Below are positions 9,893-18,117 of a stretch of DNA of 43,724 nt, in pieces (position 1 is the stretch's first letter; every line of letters begins with the position of its first letter). The notes under the pieces were generated by a model. The model saw only the letters and a program-made list of their open reading frames with translations. It did no database searches and was not told the DNA's origin. Both the position numbers and the translations under genes were made by a program. Source of the DNA: Leptolinea sp. (GTDB taxonomy: Bacteria; Chloroflexota; Anaerolineae; Anaerolineales; Anaerolineaceae); assembly GCA_012515195.1 (NCBI GenBank), contig JAAYYW010000028.1, positions 1-43,724 of the forward strand. The letters run 5' to 3'.

Positions 9893-10525
9893 ATGAAATA
9901 CAAAGTGGCGATTTTTGATTTTGATGGAACACTGGCAGATACATTTCCATTTATTATGAGTATTCTGGATTATCTTGCTGATACATATCATGTTGATCGC
10001 ATCAATCCGGATGATGTACCGCAGTTGCGTAAACTCCCAATACCCCAATTGATGGATTATCTAAATTTTCCTCGATGGAAACTTGCCCTGGTCGGACGAA
10101 ATGTCCGGAAGCTGATGTTGAGAAACATAAACCAGATCTCACTTTTTGACGGGATTGATGCCGTGTTAAAAGATCTGGCTGAACTTGGGATCACTCTGGT
10201 TTTGGTCAGCTCGAATTCGTACGACAATGTCGTAAAGGTATTGGGTGAACAAAATGCTGACTATTTTTCGCATTTCGAATGCGGTGTTTCCTTATTTGGA
10301 AAAAATGGCCGGTACAAAAAAGTACTTCGAAAATTTGGGGTGGATCCATCCGAAGTGATCAGTATTGGAGATGAGATTCGCGATCTTGAGGCATCACGAA
10401 AAGTCAATATTCCATTTGGCGCCGTTTCGTGGGGTTATACCGATCCCGAGGTATTTGAAACCCGCTCCCCCAACCACATTTTTCGATCTACCGGAGAAAT
10501 TACCGCCCTTCTTGCCGGTTCTTAA
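9893..10525 (+). CDS. HAD-superfamily hydrolase, phosphoglycolate phosphatase-like
   Basis: 210 residues from the ATG at 9893 (AGGAA 9 bases upstream); the frame extends 19 codons further up to 9836 without recognisable protein. Motif I is DFDGTLADT (residues ~8-16) with the nucleophile and acid/base aspartates. Motif II is LVSSNS. The motif III lysine lies in the KKVLRKFG stretch, and motif IV is ISIGDEIRDLEASR. The helical cap sits between motif I and II, as in the Gph/CbbY subgroup. It probably hydrolyses a small phosphorylated metabolite in the cytoplasm; the substrate cannot be read from sequence. Its stop codon directly abuts that of the convergent GGDEF gene. Confidence 0.88.
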   Translation: MKYKVAIFDFDGTLADTFPFIMSILDYLADTYHVDRINPDDVPQLRKLPIPQLMDYLNFPRWKLALVGRNVRKLMLRNINQISLFDGIDAVLKDLAELGITLVLVSSNSYDNVVKVLGEQNADYFSHFECGVSLFGKNGRYKKVLRKFGVDPSEVISIGDEIRDLEASRKVNIPFGAVSWGYTDPEVFETRSPNHIFRSTGEITALLAGS

Positions 10526-12568
10526 TTACGCGCTTGCCACCTGATTGCGGCCGTTTTTCTTGGCTTTGTACATGGCGTCATCAGCCCGGATCAGCAGTTC
10601 TTCCAGGCTGGTTGTGGTTTCGTCTTTTGTTGACACGCCCATGCTGGCCTGAAGATAATTTGTTGAATTTATACTTGGGACTTCGATCTTGTGGAATTCC
10701 TCCAACAAACGGTGTGCAGCAGAATCCGCATCCTTCAAATTTGTTTCAGGGAGCACTATGCAAAACTCATCCCCTCCATAACGACCGGCGATGTCCATTA
10801 CCCGGATGAAATCTGATAACGTCTTGCCTACCCGGGAAAGGACTATATCACCGGCAATATGCCCGTGGGTATCGTTGATGTCTTTGAAGTTGTCTATATC
10901 AAGCATAATTATGGAAAGAGGTGTTTGGTAGCGTAATGCGCGTTCAAATTCTTTCTCCGCAATCGTTAACAAGTTCCGGCGGTTGTTGATGCCGGTTAGC
11001 TCATCGATTATGGCGCTTTCTTTCATTTTTTCGTACAAACGGGCATTTTCTATGGCTATTCCGGCCAGGTCTGCGAATGTTTGCAATCGCTCACATTCTT
11101 CCATGGAGCTATACGTATTCGGTTTGTTAGAGTCAAGGTTCAGGAATCCGATCACTTCATCCTTAACCTTGATGGGTGAGCCCATGTAACTGAGCACATT
11201 CGGATTCGAGAAGAAATCTACAAGGCGTGTATCGGTGATGAACATTGGCTTGCCTGTCTCGATCATCATTTTCATGTTGGGTACTTCTTGCACATTGAAC
11301 GAGGCGGATTTGATCCAATCGACCTCTTTGGGGCTAAGATAGCCATGAAAACACTTCACACGACCAATCCCATCTTCGATAAGGACGATATTGGCCATGT
11401 TGCAGGGAAGGACGTTAAATAAACTTGCCAGGATCCGATTCAGTACTTCATCCAGATCAAGTGTGCTGTTTACGGCAATAGAAACATCACGTAATGCTTC
11501 GGCAAATTCCCGGCGCTCCACTTCGGCTTTTTCCTGAATCTTGCGTTCGCTGATGTTACGGATGGCAAGCAACCAGCCAGATTGATCAACCTTGCTCTGA
11601 GAGATATTTTTCCCTTCGACTTGCAAGGTCACATCCGGATCGGGGGTAGATTCAATAAGGAAATCCACGTCATTATTAATGGCTTCTTCCAGCCCCGGGA
11701 TATCTATTAATCCTTCCGACAGGGGTATCCCACTCCATTCTTCGCCCGGGTATTTCAGATATTTTTTTGCAGATTGGTTTATATCGGCAAGGTAATGGTT
11801 CATATCAATGACGATCAAACCATCAGTAAGGTCGTCAAACAGCATTCCTCTCGCGACAGGCGCTATTTCCAGTAACCTGAATTTCGTGAGGCCGATAAAA
11901 AGTAAAAGCCCGGTTAAGAAGAAGCCAATGGGTGTCGCATCCAGGTATTTCAAAGCGGGAATGCGAAAGACATAAAGAATATTCGCCAATAAGGGAGGGA
12001 ATACACCTAATAGAATGATCAATGCCTGTTTCTTGAACGTTGAAATTTGTGTGCGTTTATACTTAAGAAACAGCAATACTCCCATTACGCTGATCAAAAA
12101 ATAGATATACCCTACACCCAACCAGTACAATGGGCCGCAGTGATATACAAGCGTGCTAAAAATTGAATCTGGTGGCGTAACATAACCGCTCCAAATCAAA
12201 TTGTGGTTTTCATTGGTGGCAACAAGTATTATGACAATTATTGGAATCACCCAGAGGAGGGCAACACGAGGATAAGTAATGAGACGCCTTAACCCGAAAT
12301 AATTTAAAACAAAAAGTAGAAAAAGGGGCAGGCAATTGAATACCCCGAAATAGCTGAACTTGGCAAATAAAATTTTTATCTCAGTATTTTGAACGGCACT
12401 CTCAAAACCAACAAAGAAATTCCATTCGGCCGTAAAAAGCAGGGCGAACGCCAGCAGAACACAATCGCGGCTGTTCCACCGAAAAAAGAGTAGAACAGAA
12501 AGAATGAGGGAAAAAATCCCCGTTGCCAGCAGCGCGAGTGCGTATGGATTAAAATCCCAGATGATCAA
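10526..12568 (-). CDS. 7TM-PAS-GAF-GGDEF diguanylate cyclase
   Basis: About 680 residues. A TTG start at 12568 is preferred because AGGGG lies 7 bases upstream and because the product then starts IIWDFNPYALALL, as 7TM histidine-kinase-type N-termini usually do; a TTG at 12592 in the same frame is the alternative. Residues ~5-215 hold seven hydrophobic helices, ~240-335 a PAS domain (VIDMNHYLADINQSAKKYL), ~350-500 a GAF domain, and ~510-680 a GGDEF domain. The active-site motif is intact (RYGGDEF), and RVMD placed five residues before it is an allosteric c-di-GMP inhibition site. It should make c-di-GMP from GTP at the membrane in response to an unknown signal. A TATAAT on the minus strand at 12612-12607 is a candidate -10 box. 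Confidence 0.92.
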   Translation of the reverse strand: MIIWDFNPYALALLATGIFSLILSVLLFFRWNSRDCVLLAFALLFTAEWNFFVGFESAVQNTEIKILFAKFSYFGVFNCLPLFLLFVLNYFGLRRLITYPRVALLWVIPIIVIILVATNENHNLIWSGYVTPPDSIFSTLVYHCGPLYWLGVGYIYFLISVMGVLLFLKYKRTQISTFKKQALIILLGVFPPLLANILYVFRIPALKYLDATPIGFFLTGLLLFIGLTKFRLLEIAPVARGMLFDDLTDGLIVIDMNHYLADINQSAKKYLKYPGEEWSGIPLSEGLIDIPGLEEAINNDVDFLIESTPDPDVTLQVEGKNISQSKVDQSGWLLAIRNISERKIQEKAEVERREFAEALRDVSIAVNSTLDLDEVLNRILASLFNVLPCNMANIVLIEDGIGRVKCFHGYLSPKEVDWIKSASFNVQEVPNMKMMIETGKPMFITDTRLVDFFSNPNVLSYMGSPIKVKDEVIGFLNLDSNKPNTYSSMEECERLQTFADLAGIAIENARLYEKMKESAIIDELTGINNRRNLLTIAEKEFERALRYQTPLSIIMLDIDNFKDINDTHGHIAGDIVLSRVGKTLSDFIRVMDIAGRYGGDEFCIVLPETNLKDADSAAHRLLEEFHKIEVPSINSTNYLQASMGVSTKDETTTSLEELLIRADDAMYKAKKNGRNQVASA

Positions 12569-12592
12569 GAAAGTTCCCCTATGATCGTACAA

Positions 12593-12920
12593 ATGACTTT
12601 AGACGCATTATAACCCCAAGATTCCGAGAGTATTTTCAAAATAAACTCAGTTATATTGTACGTGCATTTGTCTATAGTTATCCAGGCATGACAAAAGTGT
12701 TAATTCCCTCATCGCAGATCTCGGGATATCAGCTGGCAAACAAAAATATTCACCAGGTTATGTTTTTTAGAAGTTATTTGTAAATCATACATGTTTTGTA
12801 TCAATACGGGTCATTTAGCATCGGGGGATGGGGTGTTCAGGCTTTTACAGAAGTACATCCACCTTGGTTTGGAATGTTAGAATGATCTTGTGTCACTAAT
12901 AATTGTTTGGAGGTTTTAAA
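12593..12920. other. AT-rich divergent intergenic region
   Basis: No coding sequence is evident. The left part holds the candidate minus-strand -10 of the GGDEF gene (12612-12607). The right part holds an extended -10 (TGT-TAGAAT, 12875-12883) and GGAGG at 12910-12914 in front of the aldo/keto reductase start at 12921. The middle ~200 bases show no feature I can name. Confidence 0.5.
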
Positions 12921-13904
12921 ATGGAATATCGCCATTTAGGACGCTCAGGAATAAGGGTAAGTGCATTATCGTTGGGTTCGTGGGTCACCTTTCACAATCA
13001 AGTTGGATTAGATACAGCCGTAGAGGCCATGTCGGCTGCCTATGATGCCGGCGTAAACTTCTTCGACAACGCGGAGATCTATGCCGGAGGTAAATCTGAG
13101 GAGATCATGGGCGCATCCCTCAGAAAACTTGGATGGCGCCGTGGCAGCTATTTGATCTCAACAAAGCTGTTCTGGGGATTGAACGACAGTGTGAATGAAA
13201 AGAACACCTTAAACCGTAAATACCTGATCGAAGGGATCAACGGTTCATTGGCACGGCTTGGTATGGATTAAGTTGACCTGATTTATTGCCATCGACCCGA
13301 CCCTGAAACACCGATTGAGGAAACCGTTTGGGCCATGCACAATATTGTGGAATGGGGCAAGGCGCTGTACTGGGGCACATCCGAATGGTCTGCGGCTGAG
13401 ATCATTGCTGCTATTGAAATTGCGGAACGGCATCATCTGCACAAACCGGTGATGGAACAACCACAATATAATATGTTCTCGCGCCATAAATTCGAAGTGG
13501 AATATGCCCGATTATTCCGTGATTACGGGTATGGATCAACCATTTGGAGCCCGCTGGCTTCCGGATTATTGACCGGTAAATATAACAATGGTATTCCTGA
13601 GGGGTCTCGTGGAAATCTTCCGGGATACGAATGGCTGCATGACCAGTTAACTAATCAGGATGCTCTCACAAAGGTTAAACAATTACAAGATGTCGCGGAT
13701 GGGTTGGGTGTAACCATGGCTCAGATGGCACTAGCCTGGTGTTTGAAAAATCCACATGTAAGTACGGTAATCACTGGTGCCAGCCGGGTGGAGCAGGTTC
13801 GCGAGAACATGAAAGCAATGGATGCGGTAGAGAAACTCACGCCGGATGTAATGGAAAAGGTCGAAACCATAATAGGCGGAAAAGACCTGTTCGCTACAGG
13901 CTGA
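12921..13904 (+). pseudogene. Aldo/keto reductase interrupted by one in-frame TAA
   Basis: A full-length aldo/keto reductase of the potassium-channel beta-subunit (KCNAB/YghZ-like) type reads in a single frame from ATG 12921 (GGAGG upstream) to 13904, except for TAA at 13269-13271, codon 117. The surrounding translation is [19 protein letters not shown]. The family nearly always has Y after that Asp, so one base change (TAT or TAC to TAA) explains it. The catalytic residues lie on both sides: NAEIYA (Asp/Tyr region) and STKLFW (Lys) before, CHRPD (His) after. The first fragment alone cannot form the barrel. Reinitiation at ATG 13335 would give only the C-terminal 189 residues. TAA excludes selenocysteine or pyrrolysine recoding. 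Real pseudogene and a base-call error are both possible. Confidence 0.85.
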
Positions 13905-13931
13905 GTGTAGGAACATTTGTCTAACTGAAGG

Positions 13932-13962
13932 AAAAGAGGTCTGCTTATTGCAGACCTCTTTT
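13932..13962. terminator. Bidirectional intrinsic terminator
   Basis: A perfect 13-bp stem AAAAGAGGTCTGC / GCAGACCTCTTTT with a 5-base loop lies between the convergent reductase and HIT genes. The A/T ends provide a T-run on both strands. Confidence 0.85.
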
Positions 13963-13975
13963 CTCATATTTATCT

Positions 13976-14458
13976 TTAGCTGTTCCAGGCTTTTACAATG
14001 CGTTCGTATGTCTGGCACAATTCTTCCGGCAGCACACGGACCATACCTGTCGTTGTCATGAAATTCGTGTCGCCAGCCCATCGGGGGACAATGTGGAAAT
14101 GAACGTGGCTGGCAACACCTGCTCCGGCGACATCCCCAATGTTGGTACCAACATTGAATCCTTCGGGTGTATAAACAGACCGTAGGACCTTAATGGATGT
14201 AGTAATCAACTGCATCAATTCTATGCAAGTCTCTTGCTCTAAGAGCTCAATGGATGGAATATGGGCAATGGGAACAACCATTAAATGACCGTTGGTATAC
14301 GGGTAGCGGTTTAATATGACAAAAGATTTTTCCCCCCGGTACACGATAAGGTTTTCTGGATTGTCGGGTGACTGCAATGCATCACAAAAGATGCAGCCAT
14401 CCTTGTGTTCGTGACTCATGATGTAGTTCATTCTCCAGGGGGACCAGATGTGTTCCAT
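13976..14458 (-). CDS. HIT-family nucleotide hydrolase/transferase
   Basis: 160 residues from the ATG at 14458, where the family signature MEHIWSPWRMNYI begins; a further 22 codons upstream are open but unlike the family. The HIT motif is HVHFHIVPRW near residue 120, whose middle histidine forms the nucleotidyl intermediate. The N-terminal CIFCDA supplies two cysteines of a zinc site with the conserved histidine of the NGHLMVVPIAH strand. Family members act on dinucleoside polyphosphates (Ap4A) or AMP conjugates, and this subgroup is commonly annotated as Ap4A phosphorylase-like or HIT hydrolase. The exact substrate is not determinable. It is divergent from xseA with 57 bp between start codons. 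Confidence 0.93.
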   Translation of the reverse strand: MEHIWSPWRMNYIMSHEHKDGCIFCDALQSPDNPENLIVYRGEKSFVILNRYPYTNGHLMVVPIAHIPSIELLEQETCIELMQLITTSIKVLRSVYTPEGFNVGTNIGDVAGAGVASHVHFHIVPRWAGDTNFMTTTGMVRVLPEELCQTYERIVKAWNS

Positions 14459-14468
14459 TGCTTCTGGT

Positions 14469-14477
14469 ATTCTAACA
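14469..14477 (-). promoter_or_regulatory. Extended -10 promoter of the HIT gene
   Basis: On the minus strand TGT-TAGAAT is an extended -10 element. Its end is 10 bases from the ATG at 14458, so the predicted transcript start leaves a leader of only about 4 bases. No convincing -35 box. Confidence 0.5.
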
Positions 14478-14480
14478 TAA

Positions 14481-14509
14481 TTGACAGGCTTGCCGCACGA
14501 GGTTAAAGT
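14481..14509 (+). promoter_or_regulatory. xseA promoter predicting a leaderless mRNA
   Basis: TTGACA (14481-14486), a 17-bp spacer, then TAAAGT (14504-14509). The xseA ATG begins 6 bases after the -10 box, so the expected transcription start coincides with the A of the start codon. No Shine-Dalgarno sequence is present, which agrees with leaderless initiation. Confidence 0.65.
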
Positions 14510-14515
14510 TAACCC

Positions 14516-15736
14516 ATGTTTCAACCCCCATTGGTCCGGCCAAATTCCTTTACAGTCTCAGAGATCACCCGGTATATGCGCGTGTTAGTGGAGAGTGATT
14601 CTCTTTTACAGGATATCTGGATAGCGGGAGAGGTATCCAATCTTTCGCGTCCGGCATCAGGTCATATCTATTTCACGTTGAAAGATAGTGGCGCGGCCAT
14701 CAAGTGTGACATTTGGCGGTCATCGGCGTCACGTGTTCCGGATTTTCAGGCAGGTTCGCAGGTGGAAGCACATGGCTCGGTATCCATATACGAACGCGAT
14801 GGGACGTACCAGTTGTATGTGAACACCGTCCGAATGAGGGGTGAAGGGGAGCTTTACCAGGAATTCTTACGCCTGAAAGCCCGTCTGGAAGCAGACGGCT
14901 GGTTTGATGAAGACCGTAAACGCCCATTGCCGGAACGACCGAAGGTGATCGGGATTGTCACATCGGGCACAGGGGCAGCCTTGCAGGATATATTGAATAC
15001 ACTGCGCGGGCGGTATTGCCTGGCAGAAATTGTCCTTGCCCCAGCCGCTGTTCAGGGGACGGAAGCGTCGGGGGAGATCGTATCTGCCATCCGTCGGCTT
15101 AATCGTGAAGTCCAGCCTGATTTAATTCTGCTGGCACGGGGGGGAGGATCAATGGAAGATCTTTGGGCCTTTAATAACGAGGATGTTGTTAAAGCCGTGG
15201 CGGAATCGGACGTGCCGGTGATAACCGGTGTGGGGCATGAAACGGATTTCACCCTGGCTGATTTTGCCGCTGATGTGCGTGCTCCAACTCCTACCGGTGC
15301 CGCAGTTATGGCAACACCATCTGCAGAAGACCTGTTGAGAGAAGTAGATGCTGCCATGCATGACCTGGAATATCATTTGGAAAGTAAACACGCCGACCTT
15401 AGAGCTCAATTGACCCAGTCCAAATTGCGACTGCAGCGCGAATCACCTGTACGCCGTGTGCAACGGGAGCGTCAGCAGGTGGATTCCCTGTCAACTCGGA
15501 TGGAATATGGAATGGCACAGGCACTTAATCTGATTAATGCCCGGTTCCAGAATGCCGCGAGCCGACTGTTAGTATTGAATCCCAGGGCAATTTTGCAACG
15601 CGGATATTCACTGACACGTATGGAAGATGGAACGATAATCCGTTCCGCAGATCAAGTGGGAGCAGGAATGAAGATAACCACCCTTTTGGGTCAGGGTTCC
15701 GCGGTCAGCCGGGTGGAATCGTCCAGTCTGGATTAA
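14516..15736 (+). CDS. xseA: Exodeoxyribonuclease VII large subunit
   Basis: 406 residues, the usual length. With XseB it degrades single-stranded DNA bidirectionally to acid-soluble oligonucleotides in mismatch repair and recombination. The N-terminal OB-fold (residues ~1-105) carries DIWIAGEVSNLSRPASGHIYF. The catalytic region carries GIVTSGTGAALQDIL, LLARGGGSMEDLWAFNNE, ITGVGHETDFTLADF and RAPTPTGAA, all family hallmarks. A coiled-coil region follows (~275-345) for binding XseB copies, and the C-terminal LNPRAILQRGYSLT motif is intact. It is followed after 9 bp by xseB, then by a DUF212 gene overlapping xseB, so the three form one unit. Confidence 0.97.
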   Translation: MFQPPLVRPNSFTVSEITRYMRVLVESDSLLQDIWIAGEVSNLSRPASGHIYFTLKDSGAAIKCDIWRSSASRVPDFQAGSQVEAHGSVSIYERDGTYQLYVNTVRMRGEGELYQEFLRLKARLEADGWFDEDRKRPLPERPKVIGIVTSGTGAALQDILNTLRGRYCLAEIVLAPAAVQGTEASGEIVSAIRRLNREVQPDLILLARGGGSMEDLWAFNNEDVVKAVAESDVPVITGVGHETDFTLADFAADVRAPTPTGAAVMATPSAEDLLREVDAAMHDLEYHLESKHADLRAQLTQSKLRLQRESPVRRVQRERQQVDSLSTRMEYGMAQALNLINARFQNAASRLLVLNPRAILQRGYSLTRMEDGTIIRSADQVGAGMKITTLLGQGSAVSRVESSSLD

Positions 15737-15745
15737 AATAACATC

Positions 15746-15994
15746 ATGTCAAAAACGAAGACAACTGTCACCCAAACCGCTGTTGAAGACTTATCCTATG
15801 AAGAGGCGTATGCCGAACTGGAAGGCATAGTCGCATTATTGGAGCAGGAGCAGACTGATCTCGAATCGACCATTGCCTGGTTTGAGCGGGGGCAAAAACT
15901 GGCTAAACATTGCCAGCAGTTGCTGGATAAAGCCGAGCTTCGCGTGCGCACACTGGGCGTGGATTCTCCAATAATCGAAGCGGACGAGGAATGA
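15746..15994 (+). CDS. xseB: Exodeoxyribonuclease VII small subunit
   Basis: 82 residues, two helices with the family pattern LSYEEAYAELEGIVALLE, a short acidic hinge, and LAKHCQQLLDKAELRV. It wraps the coiled-coil of XseA and is required for holoenzyme assembly. Gene order, spacing of 9 bp after xseA and length all fit. The end overlaps the next start by 4 bases (ATGA). Confidence 0.96.
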   Translation: MSKTKTTVTQTAVEDLSYEEAYAELEGIVALLEQEQTDLESTIAWFERGQKLAKHCQQLLDKAELRVRTLGVDSPIIEADEE

Positions 15995-16455
15995 TCAACG
16001 ATTTACTGAATAATGGCATGTTGATTTCCGCAATGGCCGGGTGGTTCCTCGCTCAGGGCGTTAAACCGTTCGTTCATTATGCCCGAACGCGGCGTTGGAA
16101 TTGGGGGTTGTGGTTTAGCGCGGGTGGAATGCCCAGTTCACATTCTGCGCTGATGTCGGCAACGACAATGTCGATCGGATTGTTTGAAGGATTTGATTCT
16201 GGATTGTTCGCGCTGGCGATGGCGATAACGATGATCGTGGTGTATGACGCGGCTGGTGTACGGCGTCAGGCAGGGATGCACGCGGAGCGAATTAACCGCA
16301 TGATCAACGAACTTTTTACCGGGCAGCCATTGAATGAAAAACAGCTGAAAGAAGTACTCGGTCACACGCCACGCCAGGTGATTGCCGGGGTGTTCTTTGG
16401 ATTGTCTATCGCCTTCGTGGTCTGGGTATTTTTCAGGGCGCGATCCGGAGTGTAA
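15991..16455 (+). CDS. Divergent PAP2/DUF212 membrane protein
   Basis: 154 residues with hydrophobic segments near the N-terminus, the middle (GLFALAMAITMIVVYDAAGV) and the C-terminus. The motif GGMPSSHSALMSA and the downstream YDAAGVRRQAGMHAE are the signatures of the DUF212 (YuiD-like) divergent PAP2 family, related to acid phosphatase/haloperoxidase folds. In the PAP2 superfamily the SxxH region contributes to phosphate chemistry, so a membrane lipid phosphatase is plausible but unproven. Start ATG overlaps the xseB stop, giving translational coupling, as is common for this gene pair or neighbourhood. Confidence 0.9.
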   Translation: MINDLLNNGMLISAMAGWFLAQGVKPFVHYARTRRWNWGLWFSAGGMPSSHSALMSATTMSIGLFEGFDSGLFALAMAITMIVVYDAAGVRRQAGMHAERINRMINELFTGQPLNEKQLKEVLGHTPRQVIAGVFFGLSIAFVVWVFFRARSGV

Positions 16456-16605
16456 AATCACCGGCTGTATTTCGTTTTGATGGTTTCAGGCTGAAATTGC
16501 TAAAAAAAACAAATTAGATCAAGCAAGTATCCGCGTTTTTTAGTACTATATAAACATATATCGAATTATTTACTGCTATCAATTTTTAGGTCGGGTGATT
16601 TGATA

Positions 16606-18045
16606 ATGAACAAAGACTGGGGCACCCTTCAATACACCAATGACCATGAGCGATCTGAAGCCGCTCGTATTCAAACCCGGCTGATTTATATCAGCTGGGC
16701 AATTTTACTAGTTGTTCTGTCTGCGGAATTATACTGGGGGAATACCCTGCCTGCGATCATCACTGCCATCGCAGGATTCCTTCTCTGTATTCCATACTGG
16801 TTGACAAAAAGGGGCAATTTACAGGCCAGTGGGCTGATCATAGTTCTCTTTATTCTTATCACACTCACTACGCTGGCTACCCTGGGGAAAGGAATCCATG
16901 ATATTTCGGCGATTGCCTACCCGCTTGTAATCATCTTTTCCAGCCTGGCGTTGAACCGGTCAGGTGTCCGGATTGGGATGTGGTTGACCTTGTTATGTAT
17001 AGCCTGGCTGGTGTTTGGCGAAGCTGCAGGTGTCTTTTCAGCGCAACCATATGACAGGTCTGATTGGGTGGATTTTGTTATTGTTGGCTCGATCCTGGTC
17101 GTCACCGGACAGGTGGTCAGTATTCTGGTTCGAAGTATTCGAAAGACACTTGAGAAAGCCAGGGAAGATCTGCGGCAGCGGAAGGTGATCGAAGACGCCT
17201 TGATACAAAAGACCGAGGAAATAGATAAATACTTCAGCGCAAGCCTGGACTTACTGTGTATCGCGGACACGAGAGGGGTGTTCAGGCGCTTGAATCCACA
17301 GTGGGAGCATACACTGGGTTATTCATTAGATGAATTGGAGGGCGCGACATTTATCGAATTTGTTCATCCAGATGATAAAGAAGCGACTCTGGCGGCCATA
17401 TCCCGCTTGGAAACTCAGGATCCCATATTGAATTTTGAGAACCGATACCGGTGTAAAGATGGGACGTATCGTTGGATCGAGTGGCGGTCTATGCCTTCCG
17501 GAGATCTAATTTATGCCGCGGCACGGGACATTACTGAACGCCGGGAGATGGAAGAGCAGCTGCGTTTCCAGGGTACTCATGACATCCTGACCGGGATATA
17601 CAACCGTTCCTTTTTTGAGGTTGAGCTGGGACGGCTTGAAGGGGGACGCGAATACCCGATCAGTATCATCATCACGGATATCGACGGTCTAAAAATTGTA
17701 AATGACACCCAGGGACACGCTGCCGGAGACCTTTTATTAAAACAGGCTGCTGCCATTCTACGCAAAGCATTCCGGACTGAAGATGTTCTGGCACGGATTG
17801 GGGGAGATGAGTTCGCAGTGCTAATGCCGGGCACCGACGTGGAAGCGGTTGAAAAGAAAGTGGGTTTCATCCGCGCGCAACTGGTAAAAAACAACGCAGA
17901 TGAATCAAATATGCGGGTGGATATGTCCATCGGTGCGGCGACGGCGGAAAAAGGTGACCTGGTCGGCATGTTTACGCTGGCCGATCAACGCATGTACAAG
18001 GACAAAGCCCGGCGGGCGGAGCACAAAGACGTATCTTTACCGTGA
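16606..18045 (+). CDS. Membrane PAS-GGDEF diguanylate cyclase
   Basis: 479 residues from ATG 16606; a TTG two codons earlier at 16600 is closer to the AGG at 16588-16590 and could be the real start. Residues ~25-185 form about six hydrophobic helices, followed by a basic helical linker (RKTLEKAREDLRQRK), a PAS domain (~207-310, CIADTRGVFRRLNPQWEHTLGY ... ending RDITERREMEEQL) and a GGDEF domain (~315-475). The catalytic motif is ARIGGDEF, and RTED five residues before it is an intact c-di-GMP product-inhibition site. A c-di-GMP-producing sensor of unknown signal is expected. It is convergent with the HerA gene. Confidence 0.92.
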   Translation: MNKDWGTLQYTNDHERSEAARIQTRLIYISWAILLVVLSAELYWGNTLPAIITAIAGFLLCIPYWLTKRGNLQASGLIIVLFILITLTTLATLGKGIHDISAIAYPLVIIFSSLALNRSGVRIGMWLTLLCIAWLVFGEAAGVFSAQPYDRSDWVDFVIVGSILVVTGQVVSILVRSIRKTLEKAREDLRQRKVIEDALIQKTEEIDKYFSASLDLLCIADTRGVFRRLNPQWEHTLGYSLDELEGATFIEFVHPDDKEATLAAISRLETQDPILNFENRYRCKDGTYRWIEWRSMPSGDLIYAAARDITERREMEEQLRFQGTHDILTGIYNRSFFEVELGRLEGGREYPISIIITDIDGLKIVNDTQGHAAGDLLLKQAAAILRKAFRTEDVLARIGGDEFAVLMPGTDVEAVEKKVGFIRAQLVKNNADESNMRVDMSIGAATAEKGDLVGMFTLADQRMYKDKARRAEHKDVSLP

Positions 18046-18117
18046 TGGATTGTATGTCTTTGTGGAGAGTCTCTTATTTATCGCAAATCAATTTGATGGG
18101 CAAAACCTGCAAAAACA

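Noticed and set aside
13269..13271. Recoded stop codon (selenocysteine or pyrrolysine)
   Set aside because: The codon is TAA, not TGA or TAG, and the family has Tyr at this position.
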